Assembly: GCA_963922205.1 (NCBI GenBank)
Contig: CAWUHX010000162.1
Location: 1 to 64,000 of the forward strand
Direction: 5' to 3'
Source of the DNA: Romanomermis culicivorax
Lineage: Eukaryota > Nematoda > Enoplea > Mermithida > Mermithidae
Length of the DNA: 64,000 bases
This document shows positions 10,761 through 22,814 of the stretch, piece by piece. Numbering within the stretch: the stretch's first letter is position 1; every line of letters begins with the position of its first letter. The position numbers and the translations under genes are program-made. The notes beneath the pieces are model-generated. The model saw only the letters and a list, made by a program, of their open reading frames with translations, was not told the origin of the DNA and did no database searches.

Positions 10761-11086
10761 ACACACTCTCCAACCATACATGTGCATCTGCAAAATTTTG
10801 AGGAGGGTACATGAAGTGGACCCTGTGTTTTTTGGCATTCGCAGTTTTTGTATACAGAAATATGCAGAAAGAGCACTTTTGTGGGATTGCAGATGGAAAG
10901 CAATTTCACTGATACCAATCGCTCCCATACTGCTTTCAAGAAAGTCGTACAGTTGCTGTGGGAATGCGAGTAGAGTGGGAGAGAAGCAGGGACTAGATTT
11001 GGCACACACGTCTAATATAGACATAACTAAATCAGGAGGTTTTCAATTGCTTTTTTGTATGGTTTATCCTGTTTTCCCATTTACAG

Positions 11087-11979
11087 TGTAACGACCAGAT
11101 TTGTGGGAGGTACTTTACTTTCAACCAACGGTGTTACGGCGGGAACGGTTATAACGGGACGGGGCGCGGTGAGACGATAATACGAGAATACAATGAATGA
11201 TCGACGGTCGCTTGAACGTCGAATAACAAAAATGGAAGGCGCGTTTGCTTGCAAATAAAATATACGACACGGTTTAATTGCTTTCGAAGATGGTTGCTTG
11301 CAAATAAAAATGAACAGCTGCGGATCGAAATTCACAAAATAATAACTAACAACTCTCTAAATCACGCTTTGCTTCTTCTTTTATATGACGTTTTGGCCAC
11401 TCCCTGGGCCTTGCAGGAGGTCGTGCTTCTGTCCATCTTCTTCCGCCAATCGTCGCTTCCTGCTACGCTTTTTATGCTTTCTTAGTTACGCCTTTCTAAT
11501 GCTTTCCTGGCAATGTATGCTTTTAGTGCTCTGCTTGCTTTCTATGGTGGGCTTGGCCACACCTGTGTGCTTCTGTGCATGCTTCCTGTATCGGTTTCTC
11601 TGTATACACATGTTTTGTGGGGCCGCTGCTACTGTTACACTTGAGACTACTGTCTGGTGGGGCTTCTACATATTTTACTGTGTGCAGGTGTTGTTTACGA
11701 TTTTTACGTGGGATTACGTTAGCTGTGGAATGTGTAGTTTAGTGTAGGTTCTAGGGGAACAGCTGCCGTTTGTGCAAATTAATTGGGGCATCTTAATTGG
11801 GCTACCGGGGTGTGAATGGATCAAAATAAAGTACTTCACGTAATTTTGTAGGAATGTTTGGGTGTGAATCCCAGACACCCTTGAGACGATAAAATGCGAA
11901 AATAAAATAATATCTAATAAATGTCTATCACATACAGTATGCTACATATTTACAGTACTGCTTTAGCAGGTACATTACA
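11087..11979 (+). repeat. Solo LTR, family TGTAA, copy B (complete)
   Basis: An 893-bp element runs from TGTAACGACC to GTACATTACA with 5-bp inverted ends TGTAA/TTACA. It is the reverse complement of copy A over essentially its whole length. Flanking ACAG and GCAG may be a mutated 4-bp target duplication. A 120-codon ORF inside (11385-11747) mirrors ones in copies A and C, but it is most simply an open frame in a GC-richer LTR and not a gene. Confidence 0.8.
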
Positions 11980-11989
11980 GCAGATCAGT

Positions 11990-12160
11990 GCAAGATGACT
12001 GTAACCAAGGCCCAGTTGCACTAAAGGTGTCTAAGCTCGAACTCGAGATAATCTTGAACAAAAGGGCGACCACAAGTTTGGTACAAAATCTAGGTCGTCA
12101 GGATTATCCAATGCTCGATGTCGAGATTATCATCAGCTCAAGCTGTCTGGTTGCACAAAC
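11990..12160 (+). repeat. Dispersed short inverted-repeat element, second copy
   Basis: This is a direct copy of 9690-9870, with CCAAGGCCCAGTTGCACTAA, CTCGAACTCGAGATAATC and GCTCGATGTCGAGATTATC. The two CTCGAGATAATC/GATTATC arms can pair, giving a small MITE-like structure. Confidence 0.5.
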
Positions 12161-12189
12161 ATTTTTTTCATAATTTTTTATGCCTAAAA

Positions 12190-13460
12190 CAAATGAATAT
12201 AAAAACGTTCCCAGTTGAATTCCCCATGGTTAGAAACATCTGCCCTCATAAATCGCAGGAATATATTTGTTTACATTCACTATAATATTGTGTGTAAAAT
12301 AATCGCATTCATCAAAATCCCCATGGTCGGAAACCCCTTCCACCGAAAAATCATGAAAATACGTTTGTTTACGCCCTGGATAATTTTTCGTGTAAAGTTA
12401 TCGCATTCATTAAATTCTCCGAAAGTCGAAAACTGCTTCCACAAATTGTCAAAAATAGACTTGTTTACACCCAAAATAATCTTTTTTTGTAACGTGACGC
12501 ATCCACTGAATTCCCTCCAGTCGAAAACTTCCTCCACAAAAAATTGCGGCAATACGATTGTTTACACCCAAGATAATTTTTTGTATAAAGTGACCACATC
12601 TATTTTATTCCCCTTGATCGAAAACCCTAGCACCCCCAAAAAAACAAATATGGCTGCCGGTTCAATTGAACCGGCAAAAATATCTGGCCCCGTGGTGACT
12701 TATGCTGCATAAAAAATTTTTTTGAAGCCATTATTATATATTATCATATAATATTATATAACAAAGTATTGTATAACAAAATTGCCGAATTTCGAGGTTC
12801 CCGGAACTTTGGACCATCATATAATTGAATTGAGGCCATATCTTAAAATTCAATGACGCGGTCACTTTACACAAAAAAATTATCCCGAGTGTAAACAAGC
12901 GTATTTCCGTAGTTTTTTGGTGGAAGGGGTTTTCGAATGGCGGTTATTCAATGGACGTGGTAATTTTACACAAAAAAATTATAGCAAGTGTAAACAAAAG
13001 TATTTTCTCTATTTTATCTTGGAAAATGTTTCCGACCACCATGAATTCAATAGGCGCTATCACTTCACACAAAAATTATTCTATCTGTAAACAACTGGAT
13101 TCCTGCGATTTTTTGGAAAGGGGTTTTCGGCTATGGAGAATTCGATAGATGCAGTCACGTCACACAAAAAATTATCCTGAATGTAAACAAGCGAATTTCC
13201 CCGGTTTATTCGCGGGAGGGATTTTTGACCGGTTATGGGGGGAATTGTATAGATGCGGTCACTTTACGTAAAAAAAAAATTATCCCTGGTGTAAACAAGT
13301 GTATTTCGGGATTTTATAGTTAAAGGGACTATGGACTGGGGGTTATTGGATAGATGCAGTCACTTTACACAAAAAAATATTCCGAGTGTAAACAAACGAA
13401 TTTCGCTGATTTTTTCGTGGTGATCGCGCCCATTGAATTATCGACTATGGAGAATTGGAA
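12190..13460. repeat. Inverted M95 array (foldback-like)
   Basis: About five M95 units lie on the minus strand at 12190-12640 (GTTTACA, TCGAAAAC, TTCCACC motifs). They are followed by a unique core (12640-12835) and about seven units on the plus strand at 12835-13460. Each unit is 85-100 bp with recurring TCACTTTACACAAAAAA, GTGTAAACAAG and GGGTTTTCGA. The core carries a perfect 22-bp palindrome at 12655-12676. A further copy of the core, around TTCCCGGAACTTT, lies inverted at about 28740-28840. ORFs here are by-products of the repeat. Confidence 0.75.
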
Positions 13461-14059
13461 TTCTCGAATATGGAGAACTATGGAAAATTCTCGACTATGG
13501 AGTGTTGGGGTGGCTCCAGGTGCATGTGTTCAGCTTCCAGCGTCGGTGGGCAGGCGGTTGGACGCGGCGAAAAGTGGCCGAAAGAAAATGATAATTTGCA
13601 TAGAATTATGCTGCCACTGTTTCGCGTTTTTTGTGTCTTTTTGTCATTATTAAAAAGGATTCGTTTTATGGAGGGACGCCGCCATCGCCTTTTTTATAAT
13701 ATTTTGGTTATTATTATTTATTTGGCGTCCCCACTCGTCACCCAATACAACTTGAACCTGTAAGTGTATTGTTTTGTGAGCGTAGGGGTTGGAGTTTATA
13801 AGAGTAGGAATTGGAGACTTGGGTAGGATCTCCTGAGGTACGTGCCAAGGTGTTCTGCCTGAGGTTTAGTGAAAGTTCTGGCGAGTATCCGGTGAAACGT
13901 CTGGGAGAGTTTTGTGGTTGTTGTTGTTGTTAGCCTGTGGTCAGAACTGTTGCATCTTCTTGACCCCACAGCAGCCTAACAGGAGAATTCAATAGGCTTT
14001 ACACAAAAGATCATCTCAAGTTTGAACAAACGTACTAACACTAGAAAAATTTTTGCATG
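13461..14059. other. Spacer with no supported gene
   Basis: Several copies of GACTATGGAGAA/TTCTCGACTATGG lie at 13440-13505, then sequence with no recognisable homology or convincing ORF. AT content rises towards 14060, where the duplicated block begins. Confidence 0.4.
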
Positions 14060-14921
14060 CATGGCTGTAACTGGTATGATTTTAATGAATATACATTCTT
14101 TTTTGATTGCTCGTAAAGTTTTTAAAAAATTTGGCATTTTTCCAAGCTACAGAACACCGAACAGCACTTTTGAAGCTTATAATCTTTGCTTATATTACTG
14201 ACGTGTTGTGTAGATGATAAAAAAGTTTCACTAAAAAAGCGTTCATGTTTTGATGGAATTTTCCATCTCGGTGCTTCGTCACGCTTACACGAAATGTTTG
14301 ATTATTGGCATCCGAGCTGAGAATGTTCGAAAAAATTTTCCTGACACTTCAATAACGGCTCCAAAGCAGCGTTTTTTGGTATAATTTTTTATAACGCGGT
14401 ATAAATTATTTTCCCAGCTCCTTTTACTAAGGTAGGATAATCTTACAGATACTGAGTACAAAAATGATTATTAGGAGTAAGGCAGAACAGCGTTTTTTGA
14501 AGATAAGAAGAATGGCTTTAAAAATTCAGCAAATAGCTTATCAATGTTTAGATAACTGAGATTGGTTTGAGCTGCTTAAAATATAATTACTTCTTATCAT
14601 GGGAGGTAACATCCTTAAACCTGCTTATGCAAATGCCTATGACAAATACGGTCCACTGGATTTAAATAATGCTGAGTCCTCGGATTTCCGGCAGATAAAA
14701 AGTACTGAAGGGCACAGGTATAATCTATTCTCTTCGCGACTTAAGGGCATGTCCAAGTCGCAGATCCATCAAAAAGATATGTAGTTCAGTCCTACTGGAG
14801 GCTGGTCGAGCGTCTGCCCTTTAGCTCATCAAATCCACGTGATGCACGGACTCTATCTGTTCAGCAGCAAAACGTGCCCACTCAACACATTCACATCTGC
14901 GTCTACGTCCGTAGTTTAGAT
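14060..14921. repeat. 0.86-kb direct duplication, copy 1
   Basis: This matches 16936-17820 at high identity from about TTTGGCATTTTTCCAAGC to the shared end ACGTCCGTAGTTTAGAT. It includes the small ORF at 14599-14784 and the 3' end of a minus-strand frame that is longer in copy 2. Beyond 14921 the copies diverge abruptly. Confidence 0.8.
14599..14784 (+). CDS. Small ORF of unknown function, 61 codons, copy 1
   Basis: I do not recognise this protein. It begins MGGNILKPAYANAYDKYG and ends SKSQIHQKDM. The reason to list it is its twin at 17501-17683. The pair differ by a clean 3-base deletion that removes one Asn codon, by about five silent changes and by four conservative replacements, with start and stop positions preserved. 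This is compatible with a translated frame, but the whole 0.86-kb block is conserved, so the evidence is modest. It has no signal peptide or membrane segment. The glycine after Met could in principle be myristoylated, but the usual Ser/Thr at position 6 is absent. It could also be one exon of a longer gene. Confidence 0.35.
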   Translation: MGGNILKPAYANAYDKYGPLDLNNAESSDFRQIKSTEGHRYNLFSSRLKGMSKSQIHQKDM

Positions 14922-16935
14922 TTGGAAAAACTGAATCGTCTCCGGTTCTAACCTCTTGAACACTACTTGAATAATTCGAAAGCAGCTTTTTTGACATATG
15001 CCAAGTTCACACAAATCACCAATAGTGGGAAAGAAATATAATTGTACGTTTTCTGACGAAAATCAATCGAGAACCTTTATTGAAGTTGAAGCGCAGTTCC
15101 AGATACAATAAAAACATGTAAAATTTTATCCCAACGGAACATGAATAGTGATTTCTAAAAGTTTTACAGTGAAACTAATCCATGAACTTATCGGTTAACC
15201 AACCAAGTGCATAGTAAGAATGAGCTAATTTAATTAGAACCAGACGGATGCCTTATTCCTTTTGAAGGTACCAACATCAAGCATGACCTCATGAGTTGAT
15301 TATACAATAAAAACAGTTTATCAGCATTGGCAAACCAACACATTAGTTTGGCACAAAGTAACATTTTTCAACCGTTCTAGCTGTACTAATGAAATATTTC
15401 TTCATTAGCACGAATGCTAATGGGAATCTTGCTAAAACACACTGTACATTAAGTTTCTTCAAATTAGATAGGACAAATTAACATGAAAATTAGTAGCTTT
15501 CACAATCAGGAGTCTTTTCGCGTTAATGAGCTCTTCACTCTTATTGAGCCTTCCATAGCAGAAAAGATAGGACACGCTCAAGCATATACTGTTTGTGAGC
15601 TTATGAGCGTTTTTGCGTTTATGAGCCACTTATGAGCCGGGCACATTCCCTGTTATGGGCCGTTCGCGCTTATGAACCCCAATCAAAATGTTACTGAATA
15701 TGATTCCTACAATAACAAACCTTAGAAAAAACTGAGCACTGCTAGAGAGGCATCTAAAAGCAACATCGAGGAAACGTTGGAAAAATCAGAGTTCTATTTG
15801 ATTTTGGCGGTACTACATGCTTAATCGAACGGCCAAACTTGACAAATAGCCGAGAAATACCCTTAAAGTGATATGACAGGCGAGTGAAATCTACAAAATC
15901 GATCAAGTCTTGTACGTCAGGGGAGGAATAATCAGGAATGTTATGTTTAATGGTCCTGTGTGGATACGCTTATGATTTTTTGGAAACGTGACTGCATGTA
16001 ACGAACATCTTGTTCATTGAAGTTAAAAATAATTTTCGCTCCATAGCACAATTTTTCAATTCATTCGCTTTTTCCTAACTTTTCTAGCACAATATTGTAT
16101 TTGCTTTTTACCCTAGCTTTCATAACCTAGCTAGCAAACTCTCCATTTTTCGAAACATAAAATCCTATTTAATCAGGTGCAACATTGCAATGCTAAATGA
16201 TTTATGATTTATTTCAACACTGCAGGTTACATAGTCTTTAGTCAGAGTGTAGGGTCCGCTAGTTGCTGCATTTCAAACTTTACTGGTCTTACGTTGGGGG
16301 CTTTTTCTAACGGACTACATAGGAAGGAATGGAATTCATCCAATTCTATGCTGTTTTTGAGCCTACTGCTCTTACATTCTGAAATAAACAGACTTTAGAC
16401 CACCATACCTCTATGGTTATCCACTTATTTAGAATCTTGCAGGCATGAGTTAGAAATATACACGCACATAAGCGTGGTGAACCGTCGCGCCTGAGACCAT
16501 GTCTGCCCTGAAAAATGCTCAAAGAACCTCCTAAATTTTCTTAAAGAACATTTTTGGATTATTTTTCTGCCTCATATGCATGATGAATAAGCTTGTGGAA
16601 CTTTTTTCCCCATCCTCCTCTAAAAGAACTCTCACGACTACCACATTTCAAAATATCTTCAGGGAAGTGGGATATGAAACGGGGTACCCCAACACATATT
16701 TGAGAGTTGCGGCGCACCTATTACATCAGCAGTGTTTTTTTTGGACAACGTCCTTCATCCAATGGTATGTTTCCAATTGCTACATCAATGTCAGATACTG
16801 GGAACTTGTTCATGCTTAATTTGCATTTTCTGTATTATAACAAGTATCTCCATTGTAAATCATTTAATCGCAGCACAACCTAAATATCTAGAATTGAAAA
16901 TTGCCCTATCAAAGTTAAAAAAACTGGGATAAAAT
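14922..16935. other. Spacer between the duplicated blocks, no supported gene
   Basis: About 2 kb of AT-rich sequence. Several repeats of TTATGAGC/TTATGAACC-type motifs occur near 15590-15680. Two short ORFs at 16204 and 16580 lack homology or conserved context and are not called. Confidence 0.4.
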
Positions 16936-17820
16936 GGAAGCGATAGCTGTAACTGATTAAAAATGTCGCGGATTTTCAATGATTGAGTTTGTAATTTGAA
17001 TTAATGAATATACGTTTTTTTATTGCTCGAGAAATTTTATGAAATCTGGCATTTTTCCAAGCTACAGAACACCAAACAGCACTTTTGAAGCTTATAATCT
17101 TTGCTTATATTACTGACGTGTTGTGTAGATGATAAAAAAGTTCCACTAAAAAAGCGTTCATGTTTTGATGGAATTTTCCACCTCGGTGCTTCGTCACGCT
17201 TACACGAAATGTTTGATTATTGGCATCCGAGCTGAGAATGTTCGAAAAAATTTTCCTGACACTTCAATAACGGCTCCATAGCAGCGTTTTTTGGTATAAT
17301 TTTTTATAACGCGGTATAAATTATTTTCCCAGCTCCTTTTACTAAGGTAGGATAATCTTACAGATACTGAGTACAAAAATGATTATTAGGAGTAAGGTAG
17401 AACAGCGTTTTTTGAAGATAAGAAGAATGGCTTTAAAAAATTCAGCAAACAGCTTATCAATGTTTAGATAACTGAGATTGAAATATAATTACTTCTTATC
17501 ATGGGAGGCAACATTCTTAAACCTGCTTATGCAAATGCCTATGACAAATATGGTCCACTCGATTTAAATGCTGAGTCCTCGAATTTTCGGCAGATAAAAA
17601 ATACTGAAGGGCACAGGTATAATCTATTCTCTTCGCGACTTAAGGGCATGTCCAAGTCGCAGATCCATGAAAAAGATCTGTAGTTCAGTCTTACAGGAGG
17701 CTGGTCGAGCGTCTGCCCTTTAGCTCATCAAATCCACGTGATGCACGGACTCTATCTGTTCAGCAGCAAAACGTGCCCACTCAACACATTCACATCTGCG
17801 TCTACGTCCGTAGTTTAGAT
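16936..17820. repeat. 0.86-kb direct duplication, copy 2
   Basis: Near-identical to 14060-14921, with a few small indels. The shared 3' boundary is followed here by the coding-like minus-strand sequence 17821-17959, which is absent from copy 1. Confidence 0.8.
17501..17683 (+). CDS. Small ORF of unknown function, 60 codons, copy 2
   Basis: This is the paralogue of 14599-14784, beginning MGGNILKPAYANAYDKYG and ending SKSQIHEKDL. It is one codon shorter through an in-frame deletion and keeps the same start and stop context. The product is unknown. Its conservation with the sister copy is the only support. Confidence 0.35.
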   Translation: MGGNILKPAYANAYDKYGPLDLNAESSNFRQIKNTEGHRYNLFSSRLKGMSKSQIHEKDL

Positions 17821-17985
17821 CATACTCATCGTCCACATCCATAGATGGATTCCACAATTTAGCCCGCACTCCTTGACCTGCTCCTAGTGTTTTTTGCTCT
17901 GGATTTGTAGCTACTAAATGAAAATAATCAGAACCATGGAGGAACTTGACAAATTGCATATTGTTCGTTAAAAAAGTGACTAAGC
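17720..17985 (-). CDS. Possible last exon of an unrecognised minus-strand gene
   Basis: The frame reads through FVKFLHGSDYFHLVATNPEQ, then a segment with WNPSMDVDDEYDLNYGRRRR and CECVEWARFAAEQIESV, and stops at 17720-17722. It is open a little upstream of its first Met, and CAAGTAGCTTAG near 17985-17997 on the minus strand could be a splice acceptor. Only the final 30 or so codons occur in the sister block (to 14921). That copy is therefore a truncated fragment and this one may be the source. I do not recognise the family and no upstream exon is identified in 18000-18600. Confidence 0.3.
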
Positions 17986-18620
17986 TACTTGGATTGAAAA
18001 ATCGAAAGAAATCGACACTTGAAAATTATATTCCCCCCCTACATGTGTTTGTACACATTAGTACACAAAACTCTACTAAGTGGGTTTCTGAGGCGGATTG
18101 GGCTTGGTGCATGAATTTTCAGATATAGTGATCGATTATCCAAGCACATTTTAATGAGGTGGTATGAGAAGAGAGCGTTACTGTGAAAAACCACATTTAA
18201 TGAAATCTTCAATGAAAAACCAACATGTCCAATTAATGCCTGTCCAAAAGAAGTTTGTCACACCAACATAAAAGACAACAGTCTTCTTTGCCAGCATGTA
18301 CCAATCTCAGAAATGTGTTTGTCAAATGTATGACAATTAACTCAATTTTTCCATGCTAATAATTTATATCGTAAAGCTAAACTTGGTTTACCGCAATCCT
18401 TGTTAGGATCCTGCATAGGACTTAAACTAAAACATTTCTACTGAATTTGGATATAACTATTTTCATAATTTGTGTATTGTGAAGTATTTGCGTTGCACTG
18501 ATTTTGAGAAGAATGGTAAAAATACAGACCCATTGACGAGCAACAGCTAGGCATAGATTTGATTAACATATCTGACTATATGCCCGTGCCTCACTGTTAT
18601 AGAATATGTTTCCTTTTTAG
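17986..18620. other. Upstream or intronic sequence of the first toxin-like gene
   Basis: No ORF is supported. It ends in a pyrimidine-rich tract and TTTTTAG directly before 18621, which I read as the 3' end of an intron belonging to the downstream gene. Confidence 0.45.
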
Positions 18621-20998
18621 GCGAGATGGAAGACTTTTTACCTGATTTCGACCTCCTTAGGCCGTACGTTCCAGAGCAACGTTCACCTGATTTCAGACAC
18701 AATGGGCCGCCAGTTTCGGATAATTATTTGCCTGATTTTGACCTCATCGGGCCGTCAGTTCCAGATTCAGTACCCAACGTTGATTCCGCACAAGCCTCTG
18801 CTGATCAATGGTTGGACAAGAATCCATTGTCCCGAGTGAGATTTAACCAACCTATTCATGATTTAGTATCCCTACATCTCAGTCATGATCATGTTTCACC
18901 ATTCAAAAGTACTAACGTCAGATCTAATGCGGCGAAAATGTTCTACGTGTCTTTCTTCCTTGGACTTTTGACAACTGAAAAGGTCAAAAAAAGAACAGGC
19001 ATAATCACGGTCTTCAAACGTAAAACTGCGAATAAATTGGAATTGGTGGTTGTTTATGGTGGTGAAAAGGGGGCTGCTCTACATGTCCATGATATTGACT
19101 TTGGTGGAGTCTTTGGCGATGTAGATGTGCAGGAACATGTCGTTCCAAATAGGAGACGATTGGAAGAATTTGTCAAAAGCAAGCTAAGAAGTGACCTAGA
19201 AATTGAGCATTTTGCTGAAGTTAAAGTCCACAAATATAAACTAATTGAGCTAGCAACAAACCCAAATAAAGATAACGTCAGATTCGGAATGATCAAGATG
19301 GATGACCATGTTGAGGAAGTTGAAGCTTCGGGTGAGGTAGATTTTGATCCATATGAACCTGCACGTAGAGAATGGGGAATTCAGCATAGAAACGAGTGGA
19401 AAGAATTCGAAGAGGAAATTCAATCTTTTTCTGCGATAGAAAATGAACCTAGAATAGAGGATTTGCGCGCTATTGTCAAGTATGCTCTCAGAACAATATA
19501 CAGTTTCAAAAACCTTGTCCATAGCATGCCAGAGTACACGCATCCAGCCAGTTCGGGAGATGATATCGGCTTCCTGCACGGCGTTCTATTTTCTCTACTT
19601 CCAGACGGCTATTATACAAGATCCATGAGTAACGAATTGCAGCTTATTCATTATAATGAAGGAGCAGCTCAGCTATACCTTGTGCCGACCTTCGAAATGC
19701 CGAATGAGCACGTGCTGGTCGTTCTTGACACAAGTAGAATAACAATTCACGATGGCTACAGTTTGCTGGAATATTTAAAAAATAAGGAAAAGGAACCCAA
19801 AATTTCAGAAATCCGCTATTTTTTCGACGGAACAGGGGAAGCATTGGATGGACAAAGGCTTCGAACGTTAGAGTGGAGTATAAATAATGCTATGAAAAAT
19901 TTGCATCTTGATGCTTTAGAGGCAACAGAAGCTGATAAAGCACAATTCAAGGCCAACTATGACCACTACTATTCAAAAATAATTGATGACATTAAAACAA
20001 ACGACAAATTCGGGCATTTAATTGATTCATTGGATTCTATAAAATCTTTCATTTTTGGTCAATTGAAAACGAATCCAAATTTGGATGCCAAAATTCTCGT
20101 AGATCCTCGTCCGAATAAGCCGTTTGGAGCTATGAAGATTATGCACAACACACTTGACGATTTCAACTATATTGTAACATTCAATGACAAGTACGATCCA
20201 CCTGCTAAGCCAATTGAGCATCTGATTAATGAACATTCTTCAACAAACAAATTCTGCTTAAATTTTCGGTTTGTTGATGGCAAAACAAAATTTGTCGTAA
20301 CGTCCATGAATGAGGTAGAAACTGAAAGACTCGAACAGTACATGAAAGAAATGCAATTAGTTCCAGTGAACTTGAGATCCACACTCGAAGGGATTATGAA
20401 ACCAGATCAAACTCGAGAAATGCTGGCATCAACAAGAAGGAAATTTCACGCCCAACTGCAATCAATTTTTTCCGAGTTAAAACAAGGGGGTTATATTCAA
20501 AGTCACAGTGATGCTTACTTGGCTGGAGTACTATCAAACCTAGGCGTCACTCAGTTTGAAATGTCTGGAGAACATGACTACGTATCAGGCTCAGCTTTGT
20601 TATCACCTGGACAACATAAGGATCAAGAAATGTTGCTCAGCCTGGAGTTGTTGAATGATGAAAACATGGTAGCAGCCTCTGAAGCCATCCAAATAAAAAA
20701 AAGTATCGCAGAACATGCAGTTCCCGTGGAGCATTCATTCAGCATTGTGTATAATGTTGGCAATGAAAAAGATGGCTTGGCTGTGGCAACATCATCCAGT
20801 AAACAACGTTATCTCAACACAGAGAATGTCAGAGCGATATGTAAATCAGGTTTACGCCGAAAGAGAACTGGTGCTACCACAAACTGCCAAGTATATAATG
20901 GAGAAAGTCGCGGAAATGAATACGAGAAACTTAATGAACATGGCGCAATCAACAACGACAAATCCAAAGAAATCGACCAACAAGGTGAGCAAAACTAA
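18621..20998 (+). CDS. Large secreted protein family, copy 1, last exon, truncated (no pore-like region)
   Basis: About 790 codons are open from a splice acceptor (TTTTTAG at 18614-18620) with the same intron phase as copy 2: the first base of a Gly codon lies upstream. The Met at 18626 is therefore probably internal and the signal peptide lies on an unseen exon. The protein aligns along its length with the first 790 or so residues of copy 2, sharing WLDKNPL, SPFKS, FLGLLT, ADIGFLHG, FRFVDG and LGVTQF. It keeps the furin-type RRKR (20855-20866) between two cysteines. It stops at 20996-20998 after an acidic linker. Degraded homology to the downstream region (KFPYLHEHIS at about 21045-21080) continues out of frame to about 21190. 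Copy 1 has therefore lost the hydrophobic module and C-terminal half. It may be a truncated gene or a pseudogene. Confidence 0.6.
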
Positions 20999-21029
20999 TA
21001 GATAAAAAAGTAAACTAAAAACAAATTGA

Positions 21030-21190
21030 AAAGGCTATTGCCGGAAAATTCCCATACCTGCATGAACATATTTCTGTTTTGCATAATGTAAGTAGCAATC
21101 TCCTATCAGTCGTGATATGTTCAGTAGTTTGTCCAAGAAGTTTCTAACCCTAAGATTTTTGGAACATTATCAAAGGTGAATATTCAGGCA
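21030..21190 (+). pseudogene. Decayed remnant of the pore-like region of copy 1
   Basis: The translation KFPYLHEHISVLHN parallels KFPSLHEHISLLHK of copy 2. Small deletions then shift the frame, and a stop follows at the SNLQLGF position. Homology fades within 150 bp, before the hydrophobic segments. Confidence 0.6.
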
Positions 21191-21334
21191 GTGTTATCAA
21201 AAAAGACCACATTTCTCAATTGGTATGAAAACAGCATATTGCGGATGATGAAATCTCTGGGAAAGAATTAAAAAAATAATCATGTCTATTGAAAAGCCCG
21301 TACAAAATGAGCTGTCATGCCACCTCCAGTAAGC

Positions 21335-22570
21335 CCTGGACCCGGCTTCACCACAACCTTACGAGTCTTACGAGTACTACCAGTGTCAAATTCTAAGAGT
21401 AAATGAGTTTCGCCAGCTTTAGTCGTGCTGTCAGTGACGATCTACAACCCATGGATGACTGACTGCAAGCTATGAGTGATGTGCTTTGAGTTACGAATCC
21501 ATAGTCAGAGTGTTTCGCCATGTTTTTCGTAGGACTCGTAAAATAATCATTTTATGGGTGTTTTTTTTGGCACTCATTATACGAGAATTCGTAATGTTTT
21601 TATAATCGGATGGTACAATCGGATTAGGAAGTTTGTTCTAAAAATTATTAATTTCTAGGTTATTCTGAAATTTCTTCAAACCTTCAAGAAATTTTATTAA
21701 TTCTAGTAAAAATTTGTTGGATTTTAATGAAACGTATTCAAATCTCGATGGAAAACCATTCACGTCACATTTTTGAAAAGTCATCAATTTTGCAGAAATT
21801 TTCTAAATTTTTTGTAAAGATAAGTTAAATCTTCGCAGATTACTCTTTTTTGTTAGTTATTTGTATGGAACACAAGAAGGGTCATTTGAAAAAAACTCGT
21901 TTATACTTGAAAAAATGTGTTACTACTTGAAAAAATTCGTTACCTTCGAACATGATACACAATATTTTTTCAATTTTCATCAGTAAAATTTCAAGATGCA
22001 TCAAGATGTGAGAGTTTTCCGATGTTTGATTTTTCCAAGTTCATCACAATTTTTTGAAATTTATTTGTTATGGATATTTCTGGTTATTTTGCACGGGCAA
22101 TCCGATGAACATATTGGTTTTTCTTAAAAATTTCTATTTTTGAGGGTTTTTCAGGAACACCGCAAAAATGCTTGTTTTTGGCTCAAAATGTGATGATTTC
22201 AGAAAAGAATCCAAATTATCGTTGCTTTGTCGGGTTGACAAAAAAAAAATGACAAAAATGCTCAAACATCACTAAGCTACGAATTTCGGTCCGAGAAAAT
22301 TTCATTAAATTTATGAGTCCTTTCATTATCACATTTATGAGTGAAACTGAACAGTTGTAAATTATGTAAAACTCATAACTCGTAGGCCCGTACTCATAAA
22401 CTTTATTTTTTGGTGAAACGGCCACACCTAGCAGTCCTATATTCGTAATTCCTCGCTTATAAACTCTGATTTTTGCTAAGACGGGCATTCGTAGCTTTCT
22501 TAACAGTCGTAACTTGTGACATTTTACTCTTGATACAGAGTTTTGTGGTGAAACCGGGCCCTGATCTCAT
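21335..22570. mobile_element. MITE-like element with GGGCCCGGTTTCACCAC ends
   Basis: GACCCGGCTTCACCACAA at 21340-21360 and the reverse complement of GGGCCCGGTTTCACCACAA at about 22540-22560 form imperfect terminal inverted repeats. ACGAGT/ACTCGT and GTTTCGCC/GGCGAAAC-like inverted motifs repeat inside. No transposase is encoded. It occupies most of the space between the two toxin-like genes. I could not confirm a target duplication. Confidence 0.5.
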
Positions 22571-22814
22571 AAATCTGCCTATCGCATAAGTAAGCAAAGG
22601 AGAATTAAGATACTTATCTAAAAGACAATTTTAGTCAATTAAAATTCATCTATTGATGAATCAAAAGTCTTAAAATTATGTCTGCAATTTATTCTGATTA
22701 AAATATAAAGAAAAAGGCAGATTTTTCATCAATAAAGTTTGGCATGGATAAGATCGATACGTTTGACTACATGCGAATTATTTTCCATGCTAATTGTAAT
22801 TTTTTCCTTTACAG

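Noticed and set aside
10753..11091. 112-codon plus-strand ORF with overlapping minus-strand ORFs
   Set aside because: Open on both strands, no domain, next to an inverted-repeat element tail.
22739..22813. Start codon and signal peptide for the large gene
   Set aside because: The stretch ends in a polypyrimidine tract and splice acceptor matched in phase by copy 1, and the peptide is absent there.
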